Assembly: GCA_002310155.1 (NCBI GenBank)
Contig: DBYF01000128.1
Location: forward strand, 58,477 to 90,577
DNA: 32,101 bases
Direction: 5' to 3'
Origin: Mageeibacillus sp. UBA1193
GTDB taxonomy: Bacteria > Bacillota > Clostridia > Saccharofermentanales > Saccharofermentanaceae
This document shows positions 8,253-17,401 of the stretch, one piece after another. Within the stretch, counting starts at the first letter, position 1. The number at the start of each line of letters is the position of its first letter. The translations under genes were made by a program, and so were the position numbers. The notes under the pieces were generated by a model. That model was not told where the DNA came from, did not search any database, and saw nothing but the letters and a program-made list of their open reading frames with translations.

Positions 8253-9095
8253 GTGAAGAATCTATTGGCATATCTGCTCATGGCGTGCGGAGTTACAGCC
8301 GTTTTCTTCGACGGGATCCTGCCCTCATGCGTGATTTTCGCCCTGACGATCCTCGGATATATCGCCATGCCGTTCTTCGCAAGAGCTCTTGTAGACGGTT
8401 TTTTCCTTACGAGAAACACATATAAGTATTTCCTTCGTATTGCCTTTACTGCCTACCTTTCCCAGGCCGCGTTACTGCTGTCGTATCTTCTTTGGGATGG
8501 AGGGCCGAAGCCCCGCCGTTTCAATATCGCTTTCACCCTGCTGATCGCATTCATCTTTCTTTACGGTCTGGAGCTTCTGGTATCCCTGCCACGCGACCGT
8601 GTTGCCTCGATGAATCTGATCGAGCCGAACAGTACTTCCCACAGCACACGATATGGTGTCGTTCTACCCAGCACAGAAGCGAATAACCTTCCTCGCGGCA
8701 TGAAGGTCCCGAAGTGGCCTAGAACCACACTTCACGGTCTGGCGATCCTTCTTTTTGCGATCTGCATGCTCCTGATCACGTTCCTGCCGCTGACGATGTC
8801 TTTAATGTCCGTGATGTGCGCGGTGATGTTTTATTTCCTGCACCGCTGGAAGATCGATAACCGCGTCTTCGTCGCGATGATCTTCTATGCCGCTTTTTCC
8901 GCATGCTACACGTATCTTTACTTCCGCATGACAGGTTCAATCACATGGGAAGGCGTATCACTCTTCGGCTTCATGCTTTGCCTTCTGCTTCCGAGCAAAA
9001 AGAGAAAGAAGCCGAAGGTGTTCTACAGAGCGTTTTATCTTCTCTATCCGCTTACGATCGCCGTCTGCGCGCTCGTCGCTTACTTAGTCAGTTAA
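8253..9095 (+). CDS. TraX-family integral membrane protein
   Basis: The protein is 280 aa, starts at GTG, and has GGGGTGA as ribosome binding site 5 nt upstream. It has about seven or eight hydrophobic helices. The segment with MPFFARALVDGFFLTRNTY, then KYFLRIAF..YLSQ and later FNIAFTLLIAF, matches the pattern of the TraX family (typically PIFAFLxxEGFxxTRNxxKYxxRL..FAxxSExP and NVxFTL). The C-terminus ends in the usual YxLYPL-type segment. TraX of the F plasmid acetylates pilin, and chromosomal relatives are thought to be membrane acyltransferases, but their substrates are unknown. The usual DHIG motif near the N-terminus is replaced here by FFDGILPS. It is divergent from mreB and convergent with the zinc-ribbon pair. 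Confidence 0.75.
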   Translation: MKNLLAYLLMACGVTAVFFDGILPSCVIFALTILGYIAMPFFARALVDGFFLTRNTYKYFLRIAFTAYLSQAALLLSYLLWDGGPKPRRFNIAFTLLIAFIFLYGLELLVSLPRDRVASMNLIEPNSTSHSTRYGVVLPSTEANNLPRGMKVPKWPRTTLHGLAILLFAICMLLITFLPLTMSLMSVMCAVMFYFLHRWKIDNRVFVAMIFYAAFSACYTYLYFRMTGSITWEGVSLFGFMLCLLLPSKKRKKPKVFYRAFYLLYPLTIAVCALVAYLVS

Positions 9096-9121
9096 TGCAT
9101 TTTCTGCGGAATCAGAACACA

Positions 9122-10606
9122 TCATTCTTCCGTCCATTCAGGATCATGGAAACCGCTTAGATCCACCGATCTCTCTTTCTGTTTTCTTTCCCACTCGAAG
9201 CGGATCAGTCCTGCGATAAGCTGCCGGATATTCCCTTCTACAAACGCAAGGTCCTGATTATGGTTTGCTACATCTATTGAAATTTCCCTGAGCTTGGGGT
9301 ATATCTCTTCCCTTTCCAATTCGATTTCTTTCATTCGGACGGACATCTTGCTATACGCTTCCAATTCCCGTGCCGTCAGAGCATAATCATTCAAAATCTT
9401 ATAGTTGATTGGTTTGATTCCCTGTTTCAACTTTTCATATTCTTTCTCCATCTCGATCCACTTGTCATTCAACCGCCTATTGTTGCTTCTGACATCGTTC
9501 ATCGTGCCGAAGAATTTGATGACAGTTTCATTTTCCGGAACGATCATTTTGAACATTTCAAAATATAGCCTGTCACTTTCCTCACAGGCAGCAAGCGCTT
9601 CTTCGATGCGAACTATCATCGTCGGGACATGCGCTTTCTTCATATGAAACTCTATATCCTGCAGTGGATTCTGAAGGTTTTCCCATGTGGCAGCGCAGAG
9701 AATGCGTCCCCGAAGCGCCTCAAAATTCTTCGGTTCGGACGCAAGGATGTATTCATAGATCGCGTCCGCCTTGATGAACTGGGATTCCTTAAGAGCTTCT
9801 TCTGCCTCGCTGTGCGCAATCTCATCGCGGATGAAATCATAGTCATATGACAACCCGCAGAACGGACATTCATATACCTGTCTGTTCAGATTAACGACCA
9901 GTTCTCCTCCACAGGAAGTACATGACAGAGATGCTTTCAGCCCCAGCTTTTTCTCGTCATCGGTTTTTACGTCTTTTCCGGAATCCTTCCGAAGCTTTTC
10001 CTGCTTGATCTCTTCCGGTTCCAGGTCCTCAAGCTGCGAATAGAATTGAGCAAATCCTTTCGAAAATCTCTGGATCCTCTCTCTGTTTTTGGCAAGTTCT
10101 TCTGCTCTTTCCGCAGGGGTCAGAGGAATAGAACCACTTGCCGTATACATCTTCACAGGGGCTTTCTCAAGGTTTTCCTTTTGCTGCCTGTTCGTACGGA
10201 TAAATCTCGCGATCTCCCTCAGAAGAATGAGCTTATGGAAGTATTCTTTCCCTTCCGGTTCTGTCATCTCTTCAGCATGCGCCAGTGATGAAGGAATAAT
10301 GCAGATGACTTTTTCCGGCTTGCGCAATTCCGTCGGAAGGTTGATCCCGGCTTCACAGAGGAGATTCCCACGAAGCGCCAGGAAATTGTGCGGATCTTTC
10401 TGCAGGATAAACTCGTACTTTTCTTTTGCAGAATCATACTGCAGCATCTTCTGTGAAGCTGCCGCCTGCTCCAGGATGATCCGTGAACGGAAATACTCAT
10501 AGTCATAGAAAACACTGCAGTACGGACATTCATACTGCTGACGGTCATTATGGACGATAAGTGCTCCACCGCACTTGGTGCAGCTGTGGCTCCTGATCAG
10601 TGTCAT
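9122..10606 (-). CDS. double zinc-ribbon/helical-repeat protein, downstream paralogue
   Basis: I do not recognise a named family. The 494 residues contain two copies of an approximately 80-residue module. Module 1 has Cys 9, 12, 27 and 30; module 2 has Cys 229, 232, 247 and 250; the pattern in both is CxxCGGxLxVxxxRQxYECPxC. Each zinc ribbon is followed by YDY/YDYD and a TPR-like helical pair ending in ALRG. The C-terminal 150 residues are charged and helical, probably coiled coil. There is no signal peptide or membrane segment. Its ATG overlaps the stop of the upstream paralogue (ATGA), so translation is coupled. Zinc ribbon plus TPR suggests a cytosolic adaptor that binds protein or nucleic acid; this is inference. 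Confidence 0.85.
   Translation of the reverse strand: MTLIRSHSCTKCGGALIVHNDRQQYECPYCSVFYDYEYFRSRIILEQAAASQKMLQYDSAKEKYEFILQKDPHNFLALRGNLLCEAGINLPTELRKPEKVICIIPSSLAHAEEMTEPEGKEYFHKLILLREIARFIRTNRQQKENLEKAPVKMYTASGSIPLTPAERAEELAKNRERIQRFSKGFAQFYSQLEDLEPEEIKQEKLRKDSGKDVKTDDEKKLGLKASLSCTSCGGELVVNLNRQVYECPFCGLSYDYDFIRDEIAHSEAEEALKESQFIKADAIYEYILASEPKNFEALRGRILCAATWENLQNPLQDIEFHMKKAHVPTMIVRIEEALAACEESDRLYFEMFKMIVPENETVIKFFGTMNDVRSNNRRLNDKWIEMEKEYEKLKQGIKPINYKILNDYALTARELEAYSKMSVRMKEIELEREEIYPKLREISIDVANHNQDLAFVEGNIRQLIAGLIRFEWERKQKERSVDLSGFHDPEWTEE
10488..10546. repeat. 59-nt identical tract, copy in the downstream paralogue
   Basis: These 59 nt are identical to 11969-12027. Both copies encode the second half of zinc ribbon module 1. 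The two genes differ at many codons elsewhere, including just outside the tract. Confidence 0.9.
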
Positions 10607-12087
10607 TTATCTTCTGGTCCTCCGATCGTTTTCTGTGACGGATCCCTGTCCGATTCGATCTTCACCAAAGTGCGCAAGTGCTTTTCGATCAGTTTGATGG
10701 AGTGCTCCGCTTCCGCGCTCAGTTTTGAGATCTCCTCAACGGTCTCGTTGAGCTGCTCATCGACGACCGACCGGCTGTCGTACACTTCGTCGATCTCTTT
10801 TTGCACGGCACGCACTTTGGCATGATAGTAAACTTCCTCAATTAGAAAAGTGCCGTCTTTCCTTCGCTTGTCACGCTCATCGAGATACTTGTTCCGTTCT
10901 TCCGTCAGCATATCCATCTCATCTTCGAGTTCACCTCTGGTCTTGGTAAGACGGTGACTGTCCATCCGGAAACGGTTCGTCGGGCTGCTGTGATCAATGT
11001 AGTCCTCATACTCCGGGAAGATCTTCACGAATTCTTCAAAGTACGGTCTGTCCGATGTTTCGCAGACGGAAACGGCATCTTCGACACGCTCCTTCATGGT
11101 CGGGATATGTGCTTTCCGCATGTAGATCTCCGCGTTCTTCGAAGCGATCTCCAAACCTGTCCATTTGGCCGCGCAGAGGATGCGTCCGCGAAGCGCGGTA
11201 AAGTTCTTCGGATCGACCGTAAGGATATAGGCATAGATCGCATCCGCCTTGAGGAACTGGGACTTCGCAAGTGCTTCCTGCGCCTCGTCCATCGCCGTCT
11301 CATCGCGGATAAAGTCGAAGTCATAGGTCACACCGCAGAACGGACATTCGTACACCTGCCTGTCGAGATTGACGATCAGTTCACCTCCGCAGGAATCACA
11401 GGACTTTGACACCTTCAGGTTCACCTGGATCAGGCCGTGCTCCTTCTGTGTTCCTTCGTCTGCGCGCGCCTTCGTTGTTTCTTTTAAGTCTTCCGGTTCA
11501 AGCTCTAAAAGCTGCTTATAAAGTTTGCTGAAATCTTCCGAAAACCTCTTGCTCTTTTCCCTGTTTCTGGCAAGAGCTTCCGAACGCTCGGCCTGCGTCT
11601 CAAACATACGGCCACCGTCACCGGAAACACCGCGACTGCCAGCCTTTTCGATACGTTCCTTTTCCTGCTGATTGGCACGGGTATACTTGGCGATCTCGTA
11701 CATAAGACGGATCTTGGCAAAATACGGTTTTTCTTCCGGATCCGCGTCCCCTTCAGCTTCGTTGAGCGAAGCGGGTGTGATGCGAAGAAGATTCTCCGGC
11801 TTGGATAACTCGGACGGACGGTTGATCTTCGCGTCACAAAGAAGGATACCGCGAAGCGCACGGAAACTGTACGGGTCTTTCTTCAGGAGAAACTCATACT
11901 TCTCTCTGGCCGAATCGTACTGGAGCATCTTCATGGATGAATCCGCCTGATCGAGGATATCCTCTGAGCGGAAATACTCATAGTCATAGAAAACACTGCA
12001 GTACGGACATTCATACTGCTGACGGTCGCTATGGACGATAAGCGCGCCGCCGCACTTGGTACAGGTATGGCTCTTGATCAATGTCAT
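10603..12087 (-). CDS. double zinc-ribbon/helical-repeat protein, upstream paralogue
   Basis: This is a paralogue of the gene that follows it, of exactly the same length (494 aa). I start at the ATG at 12087 with GGAGGT 9 nt upstream; the 29-codon extension to 12174 overlaps the promoter and reads as non-coding. Module 1 has Cys 9, 12, 27 and 30 and module 2 has Cys 230, 233, 248 and 251, with the same CGGxLxVxxDRQxYECPxC core and a following helical repeat ending in ALRG. The C-terminal third is rich in Glu/Lys/Arg heptads (about 375-480) and is probably coiled coil. Function is unknown. It has its own promoter and forms a two-gene operon with its paralogue. Confidence 0.85.
   Translation of the reverse strand: MTLIKSHTCTKCGGALIVHSDRQQYECPYCSVFYDYEYFRSEDILDQADSSMKMLQYDSAREKYEFLLKKDPYSFRALRGILLCDAKINRPSELSKPENLLRITPASLNEAEGDADPEEKPYFAKIRLMYEIAKYTRANQQEKERIEKAGSRGVSGDGGRMFETQAERSEALARNREKSKRFSEDFSKLYKQLLELEPEDLKETTKARADEGTQKEHGLIQVNLKVSKSCDSCGGELIVNLDRQVYECPFCGVTYDFDFIRDETAMDEAQEALAKSQFLKADAIYAYILTVDPKNFTALRGRILCAAKWTGLEIASKNAEIYMRKAHIPTMKERVEDAVSVCETSDRPYFEEFVKIFPEYEDYIDHSSPTNRFRMDSHRLTKTRGELEDEMDMLTEERNKYLDERDKRRKDGTFLIEEVYYHAKVRAVQKEIDEVYDSRSVVDEQLNETVEEISKLSAEAEHSIKLIEKHLRTLVKIESDRDPSQKTIGGPEDK
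11969..12027. repeat. 59-nt identical tract, copy in the upstream paralogue
   Basis: Identical to 10488-10546, which is about 1.48 kb away in direct orientation. This is a candidate gene-conversion tract or substrate for recombination that would delete one gene. Confidence 0.9.
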
Positions 12088-12150
12088 CTTCCCAAGACCT
12101 CCGATACAACTCACAAAACCCCAAAAACCACGCTGTAAAGCTATAAACTG

Positions 12151-12179
12151 ACTATACCGAAAACAGAAGGACATATCAA
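12151..12179 (-). promoter_or_regulatory. promoter of the double zinc-ribbon operon
   Basis: On the minus strand TTGATA (12174-12179), 17 nt, TATAGT (12151-12156). It lies about 65 nt upstream of the ATG at 12087. Confidence 0.65.
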
Positions 12180-12254
12180 GAGATTCTGATTTCGTATAAA
12201 GAAGTGCTATTTCCTGACCAGTTCCTAAATAAATATCGCGCGCGCGAAAAAATC

Positions 12255-12263
12255 TGCTATAAT
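12255..12263 (+). promoter_or_regulatory. extended -10 promoter of leuS
   Basis: TGC followed by a perfect TATAAT (12258-12263) gives an extended -10. The -35 position is occupied by a (CG)5 tract, so no canonical -35 exists. Transcription would begin near 12270, leaving a leader of about 33 nt, too short for a T-box. Confidence 0.65.
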
Positions 12264-12302
12264 GTGTTTTCGTAAGTTTCTATATAAAGAGAGGTATGAA
12301 AC

Positions 12303-14778
12303 ATGGCCTATTCAACTGATGTCGATCGTAAATGGCAAAAGAAATGGGAAGACACCAAGCTTTACAAATTCGACCCGAACAAGAAGGGCGAAAAGCTGTA
12401 CGTACTGGAGATGTTCTCCTATCCGTCCGCAGCAAACCTTCACCTCGGTCACTGGTATAACTATTCACTGACAGACTCCTGGTCCCGCATGAAGCGCATG
12501 CAGGGCTATAACGTTTTCCATCCGATGGGATTCGACTCCTTTGGTCTGCCGGCTGAGAACTACGCGATCAAGACAGGTATCCACCCGAAGGATTCCACTC
12601 TTCACAATATCGAGATCATGGAACAGCAGCTCAAGAACATGGGCGCTACCTATGACTGGGATTATGAGATCGCTACATGTAAGCCGGAGTACTACAAGTG
12701 GAACCAGTGGATCTTCTTAAGACTCCTCGAGAAAGGTCTCGCTTATAGAAAGAATGCACCGGTAAACTGGTGCCCGCAGTGTAATACCGTACTTGCTAAC
12801 GAGCAGGTTATCGACGGCGCATGTGAGCGCTGCCACACTGAGGTAGAACACAAGAACATGACACAGTGGTTCTTCAAGATCACCGCGTATGCTCAGGAAC
12901 TTCTCGACTGCCTGCCGCAGCTCGACTGGCCGGAGAAGACCAAGAAGATCCAGACCAACTGGATCGGCAGATCCGAAGGTACACAGATCTCCTTTCTCTG
13001 CGAGAAGAACGGCGAACGTCTGAAGGACGAAGACGGTTCTGACCTCAAGCTCTCCGTATTCACCACACGTGCAGATACTCTGATGGGTGTTTCCTACGTT
13101 GTTGTCGCACCGGAGTCTCCGCTGTGCACACTGCTTACGACGGATGAATGCCGTGAGAAAGGTGGAAGAGTATCAGGCTTTCACGAAGAAGGCATCCGAT
13201 ATCGACAGAATGTCCACCACACGTGAGAAGACCGGTGTTTTCACAGGTTCTTATGCGATCCACCCGATCACCGGAAAGAAAGTTCCGATCTGGGCTTCCG
13301 ACTACGTAATCGCTACCTACGGTACCGGTGTGGTAATGGCTGTTCCGGCTCACGATGAGAGAGACTATGAGTTCGCCAAGAAGTTCGATCTTCCGATCCA
13401 GAGAGTTATCGCATCTGCTCCGGATGCTGAGGATGAACTTCCGTTCATTGAAAAAGGCGTGCTCGTAAACTCCGGCGAATTCGACGGTCTGAACTTCAAG
13501 ACAGCGATCGACGCGATCATTGAAAAGCTCGCTCCGCAGGGCATGGCAGAAAGAAAGATCAACTACCGTCTCCGTGACTGGCTGATCTCCCGTCAGCGTT
13601 ACTGGGGCACACCGATCCCGGTAGTTCACTGCGAGAAGTGCGGCGTCGTTCCGGTACCGGACGATCAGCTCCCGGTACTTCTCCCCTACGATGTAGAGTT
13701 CCGTCCGGATGGAGAATCTCCGCTGGCAAAGTGTGCTGAGTTCATGAACACTACCTGCCCGAAGTGCGGTGCTCCGGCTAAGCGTGATCCGGATACCATG
13801 GATACATTCGTTGACTCTTCCTGGTACCAGCTCCGTTACCCGGATAACAAGAATGATAAGGAACCTTTCAACAGAGAGCTCATCGATAAGATGTGCCCGG
13901 TAGATAAGTATGTAGGTGGTCCGGAGCATGCAGCGATGCATCTCCTGTACACACGTTTCTTCTGTAAGGCACTCCGTGATATGGGTTACCTCGATTTCGA
14001 CGAGCCGTTCACTTCCCTCGTTCACCAGGGTATCATCCTCGGACCAGACGGAAACAGAATGAGTAAGTCCAGAGGCAACACCGTTGCACCGGATCCGTAC
14101 ATTCAGAAGTATGGTTCTGACGTATTCAGAACATACCTCGCGTTCGGCTTCGCATACACAGATGGCGGTCCGTGGAGTGAGAGCGGTCTTCAGGCGATCG
14201 TTAAGTTCACAGGACGTATCGACCGTCTCGTTGAGGAAGTCGCAAATATCGCGAAGGGTCAGGCTCTGCCGACAGACCTCAGCGAAGATGATAAGGCTCT
14301 CCTTTACAGCCTGAACTACACCATCAAGGCTGTTACAACAGATACAGAGAGATTCCAGTTCAACACTTCCATCGCACGTCTCATGGAGCTCCTGAACGCG
14401 ATCGGTAAGTATCAGGGATCTGCTAACAAGAATGACGCTCTCCTGAGATACACAGTAGAGACATTCCTCCTGCTGTACGCTCCGTACGCTCCTCACTTCA
14501 CTGAAGAGCTCTGGGAGAGAATGGGCAACGAGTACTCTATCTTCAACCAGGCATGGCCGGTATGCGATGAGAGCAAGCTCGTGAAGGATACCATCGAGAT
14601 CGCTGTTCAGATCAACGGTCAGGTGAAGTTCAAGGTCAACATCGCTCCTGACGCTACACAGGAAGATGTCGAGAAGATCGTTAAGGAAGACAGCCACTTA
14701 GAAGCTGCTCTCGCCGGAAGATCCATCGTGAAGTTCATCTACGTTAAGGGAAGACTCGCGAACATCGTTGCGAAGTAA
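12303..14778 (+). CDS. leuS: leucyl-tRNA synthetase, interrupted by a +1 frameshift
   Basis: Class I aminoacyl-tRNA synthetase that charges tRNA-Leu. The start ATG has GAGAGGT 7 nt upstream. The class I signature HLGH is at residues 47-50; zinc-binding CPQC and CERC motifs follow in the insert. The CP1 editing domain has TTRADTLMG in the first frame and MAVPAHDERD in the second, and the catalytic KMSKS loop reads RMSKSRGN. The first frame ends at 13226 and the second is open from before 13165 to 14778. Homology passes from one frame to the other around 13158-13165, where GAGAAAGGTGG carries one G too many; removing it restores an 824-aa LeuRS of normal length. As LeuRS is essential, a sequencing error is the simplest explanation. 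Confidence 0.93.
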
Positions 14779-14800
14779 TTCCGAAGCAAAGTAAAAACAT

Positions 14801-14835
14801 AAAGACCGTCCTGATCGATCGGGACGGTCTTTTTT
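14801..14835 (+). terminator. intrinsic terminator of leuS, possibly bidirectional
   Basis: AAAGACCGTCC pairs with GGACGGTCTTT across a 10-nt loop and is followed by TTT to 14835. It lies between the convergent leuS and PAS-GGDEF-EAL genes. On the minus strand a looser T-rich tail follows, so it may serve both. Confidence 0.92.
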
Positions 14836-14849
14836 GTCTGCTTAAGTTT

Positions 14850-17369
14850 TTACTCGCCGCGTCTTGTTCTCTCCTGCACTTCTTCCTTCGTCGGACGGAA
14901 CTTCGCGCCGGAGAAGTACTTCTTCTCAAAGTCCTCCGGAGACAGCGGTCTTGCGAAGTAGTAACCCTGGAAGATGTCGACGCCGAGAGATCGGATACGG
15001 GATGCTTTCTGCGCGGTCTCGATACCCTCGACGCATACGGTCATGCCGATGGTCCTGGTAAGAAGAACGATAGCCGAAATGAACGACATATTGAATCGGT
15101 CATCCTGATCGACGAATGCACGGTCGATCTTGATCTCGTCTACCGGGAATTCACGAAGATAGTTGAAAGAAGAATAACCTGTACCGAAGTCATCGAGCGC
15201 GATACGGATGCCGTTCGATCTGAGCTTGATCATGTTCTGACGGCAGATCGCGAGGTTCTTCATGAGGGTCGTCTCCGTAATCTCCAGGAGGATGTTCTTC
15301 GGCTGAAGTCCATACTCTTTGAGAAGCTCGATAACATAGTCGGCAAAGTCGATCCTTGCCATGTCTTCTGCGGTAACGTTGATATGTACATAGAAGTCTT
15401 CCGGTACTCCGGAATCGATCCAGGTCTTGCACTGTTTGATGGCGGTCCTCAAGATCCAGTCACCGACGATATTCATCTGACCGGTCGCATAGACGGCTGC
15501 AATAACTTTCTCCGGGCTGATCAAGGTGCCCTGCGGGGACATCCATCGGAGAAGTGCCTCACATCCGACAAGACGCTCGGATCTCGCATCGACGAGCGGC
15601 TGGAAATAAAGGAGGAAGTTCTGGTTTCCTTCTCTTACGGACTTACTGATCTGGAACTCGAAGTCGAGTCTCTCCTTCAGTTCGACCTTGAACTGAGGAG
15701 TATAGATCGAGTACGTAAGACGCGGATCCTGCTTGACCTTGTGGAGCGTGATCTCCGCGTTCACGAGGAGTTCCTCGGCGACATTACCGCAGGACGGGAA
15801 GATCGCCGCACTCATCGAGAAGGAAACATACATCGAACTTCTATCTACGATCAGCGGCTCGTTCATCTCTTCCTTGATCGCTTTCATATGGTTCTCCACC
15901 TGAACACGCGTCGCGTTGTTCCAGAGGAGACAGAATGTATCTACATTGATATGGTAGAGCTCACTGTCCTTCGGACTGCTCTCACGGAGTTTCTTGGCTA
16001 CGGTAACGAGGAGACGGTCACCGGACTCTCTTCCGTAACGGTCGTTGAATACGTGGAAGTCCTTGATGTCGATCAGCACGATCGCCGCGGACAGAACATC
16101 TCTGTCATGGATCACGGTGTCAAGATCCGAGATCAGGCGGTCACGTGCCAGAAGACCGGTCAGGGAGTTTCTCGAAGAGTTCTTCTCTACGTTCTCACGC
16201 ATCTCGTTCATGGAGGTAAGATCGAAGATCGTACCGATGATCACGAGTGCCTGCTTGCTGCTGTCATATACAGTCTTACCACGGCTGGCGAGCCAGCGGA
16301 TCTGATCGTCCATGCCCCATACGCGGAACTCGATAGAGAAAGTATCTCTCTCCTCATCGACCAGGTAAGTAAATGTCTCGATAAAACGCTTTCTGTCATC
16401 CTCGATGACTTCTTCCGCCATGAGGTGGATGATGTCACCTGTGTATCTGAGTTCCATATCCGGGAACGCATCCTTCAGGTTCGGAGAGAACTCGATGATA
16501 CCGCGCTTCATGTCCGCGGTAAAAGTGATCGCCTCGGAACCGTCGATGATCAGTCTCTGAAGAGAGTTCGTCTTCTTCTTATCCGTGACATCGAAGAGGA
16601 TACCGATCTTATAGTGTTTCTGGTCCGGAGATGTAAAGTCGAAGACACCGCAGGAGTGCACCCAGACTTCACCCTGGACCGGAGAAAGGATACGGAAGTC
16701 CAGACCGAATCTGTCCTTCTTCTCTTTATCGTCCTGCATGATGGATACGAACGCGGAGTAGTCCTCCGGATTTACGAGGTTACCGATCTCCTTGGACGCA
16801 TGCTGAAGATCGTGCGTCGGGAAATCGAGAAGATCCGCCAGTGACGAATTGAAGCGTACATAGTCGGTATCACTCTCGTAGCAGAATACGTATCCGTCGA
16901 TCGAGTCGGAAAGAAGCTTCTCATATACGATCTCACCGAAGCTGCTGGTATAGTCCTCCATCATACCGAAGATCAGCAGATGGTTCTCTTTCTTTACGGC
17001 CTGCATGTTTACACGCACGTGGTAAAGATGACCCGAACGGGAGATGATATTGTGCTCGAACGAAACGACTTTATGGTTATCCGCGGCAAGATCATAGAAA
17101 GCCTCTTCATAGCGGACTTTCAGGTTTCTCTGCTCATCGGGATCTGTAAACTCGAGGAAATTGTCGAGGAGCATATCCTCTGCGGCCACCGGGCCGATAT
17201 AGTCTGTCATGCCACGGGAGAAGAACAGGCGCTTCTCTTTCGGGAAGACTACGAATGTACACATCGCCACTTTCTCCATCAGGCCGTCAGCCTGAGCAAG
17301 AAGCTGCGGATCAAGACTGATCGTCGAGTCATATAATGCTGAATTAAAACCGGATTCGTCGGCGACCAT
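14850..17369 (-). CDS. PAS-GGDEF-EAL protein: c-di-GMP phosphodiesterase with degenerate cyclase domain
   Basis: Cytosolic signalling protein of 839 aa. Three PAS-like sensor regions (about 25-140, 150-265 and 275-385) precede a GGDEF-type domain (400-555) and an EAL domain (565-825). The cyclase signature is degraded: the GGDEF position reads NVDTF (475-479), so cyclase activity is unlikely. The EAL site looks intact: E604-A-L-L-R, N664, E696, D726-D727 in DDFGTGYSS, K747, E781 in EGIET and Q801. The protein therefore should hydrolyse c-di-GMP, perhaps with the dead GGDEF domain as a GTP-sensing regulator as known for some relatives. There are no membrane segments. GGGGAG lies 8 nt before the ATG. 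It is 32 nt downstream of rsmI and may be its last operon member. Confidence 0.93.
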   Translation of the reverse strand: MVADESGFNSALYDSTISLDPQLLAQADGLMEKVAMCTFVVFPKEKRLFFSRGMTDYIGPVAAEDMLLDNFLEFTDPDEQRNLKVRYEEAFYDLAADNHKVVSFEHNIISRSGHLYHVRVNMQAVKKENHLLIFGMMEDYTSSFGEIVYEKLLSDSIDGYVFCYESDTDYVRFNSSLADLLDFPTHDLQHASKEIGNLVNPEDYSAFVSIMQDDKEKKDRFGLDFRILSPVQGEVWVHSCGVFDFTSPDQKHYKIGILFDVTDKKKTNSLQRLIIDGSEAITFTADMKRGIIEFSPNLKDAFPDMELRYTGDIIHLMAEEVIEDDRKRFIETFTYLVDEERDTFSIEFRVWGMDDQIRWLASRGKTVYDSSKQALVIIGTIFDLTSMNEMRENVEKNSSRNSLTGLLARDRLISDLDTVIHDRDVLSAAIVLIDIKDFHVFNDRYGRESGDRLLVTVAKKLRESSPKDSELYHINVDTFCLLWNNATRVQVENHMKAIKEEMNEPLIVDRSSMYVSFSMSAAIFPSCGNVAEELLVNAEITLHKVKQDPRLTYSIYTPQFKVELKERLDFEFQISKSVREGNQNFLLYFQPLVDARSERLVGCEALLRWMSPQGTLISPEKVIAAVYATGQMNIVGDWILRTAIKQCKTWIDSGVPEDFYVHINVTAEDMARIDFADYVIELLKEYGLQPKNILLEITETTLMKNLAICRQNMIKLRSNGIRIALDDFGTGYSSFNYLREFPVDEIKIDRAFVDQDDRFNMSFISAIVLLTRTIGMTVCVEGIETAQKASRIRSLGVDIFQGYYFARPLSPEDFEKKYFSGAKFRPTKEEVQERTRRGE

Positions 17370-17401
17370 CTAAAGTTCTCCCCTAAACTTGACTATCTAT
17401 A

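Noticed and set aside
9122..12087. The zinc-ribbon pair as a phage-defence system
   Set aside because: There is no nuclease, NTPase, reverse transcriptase, TIR or other effector motif in either gene or next to them, and the surroundings are housekeeping genes.
12088..12174. N-terminal extension of the upstream zinc-ribbon paralogue
   Set aside because: It overlaps the predicted promoter; the paralogue begins with the same MTLI at the internal ATG, which has GGAGGT upstream.
13135..14697. 520-codon open frame on the minus strand inside leuS
   Set aside because: It is antisense to LeuRS with all its conserved motifs, has no ribosome binding site, and its product is Arg/Val/Leu-rich without recognisable domains. 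It is a shadow of strong codon bias.
15384..16844. 486-codon plus-strand frame within the GGDEF-EAL gene
   Set aside because: It is the complement of well-conserved PAS/GGDEF/EAL coding sequence, with no family match and no promoter or ribosome binding site.
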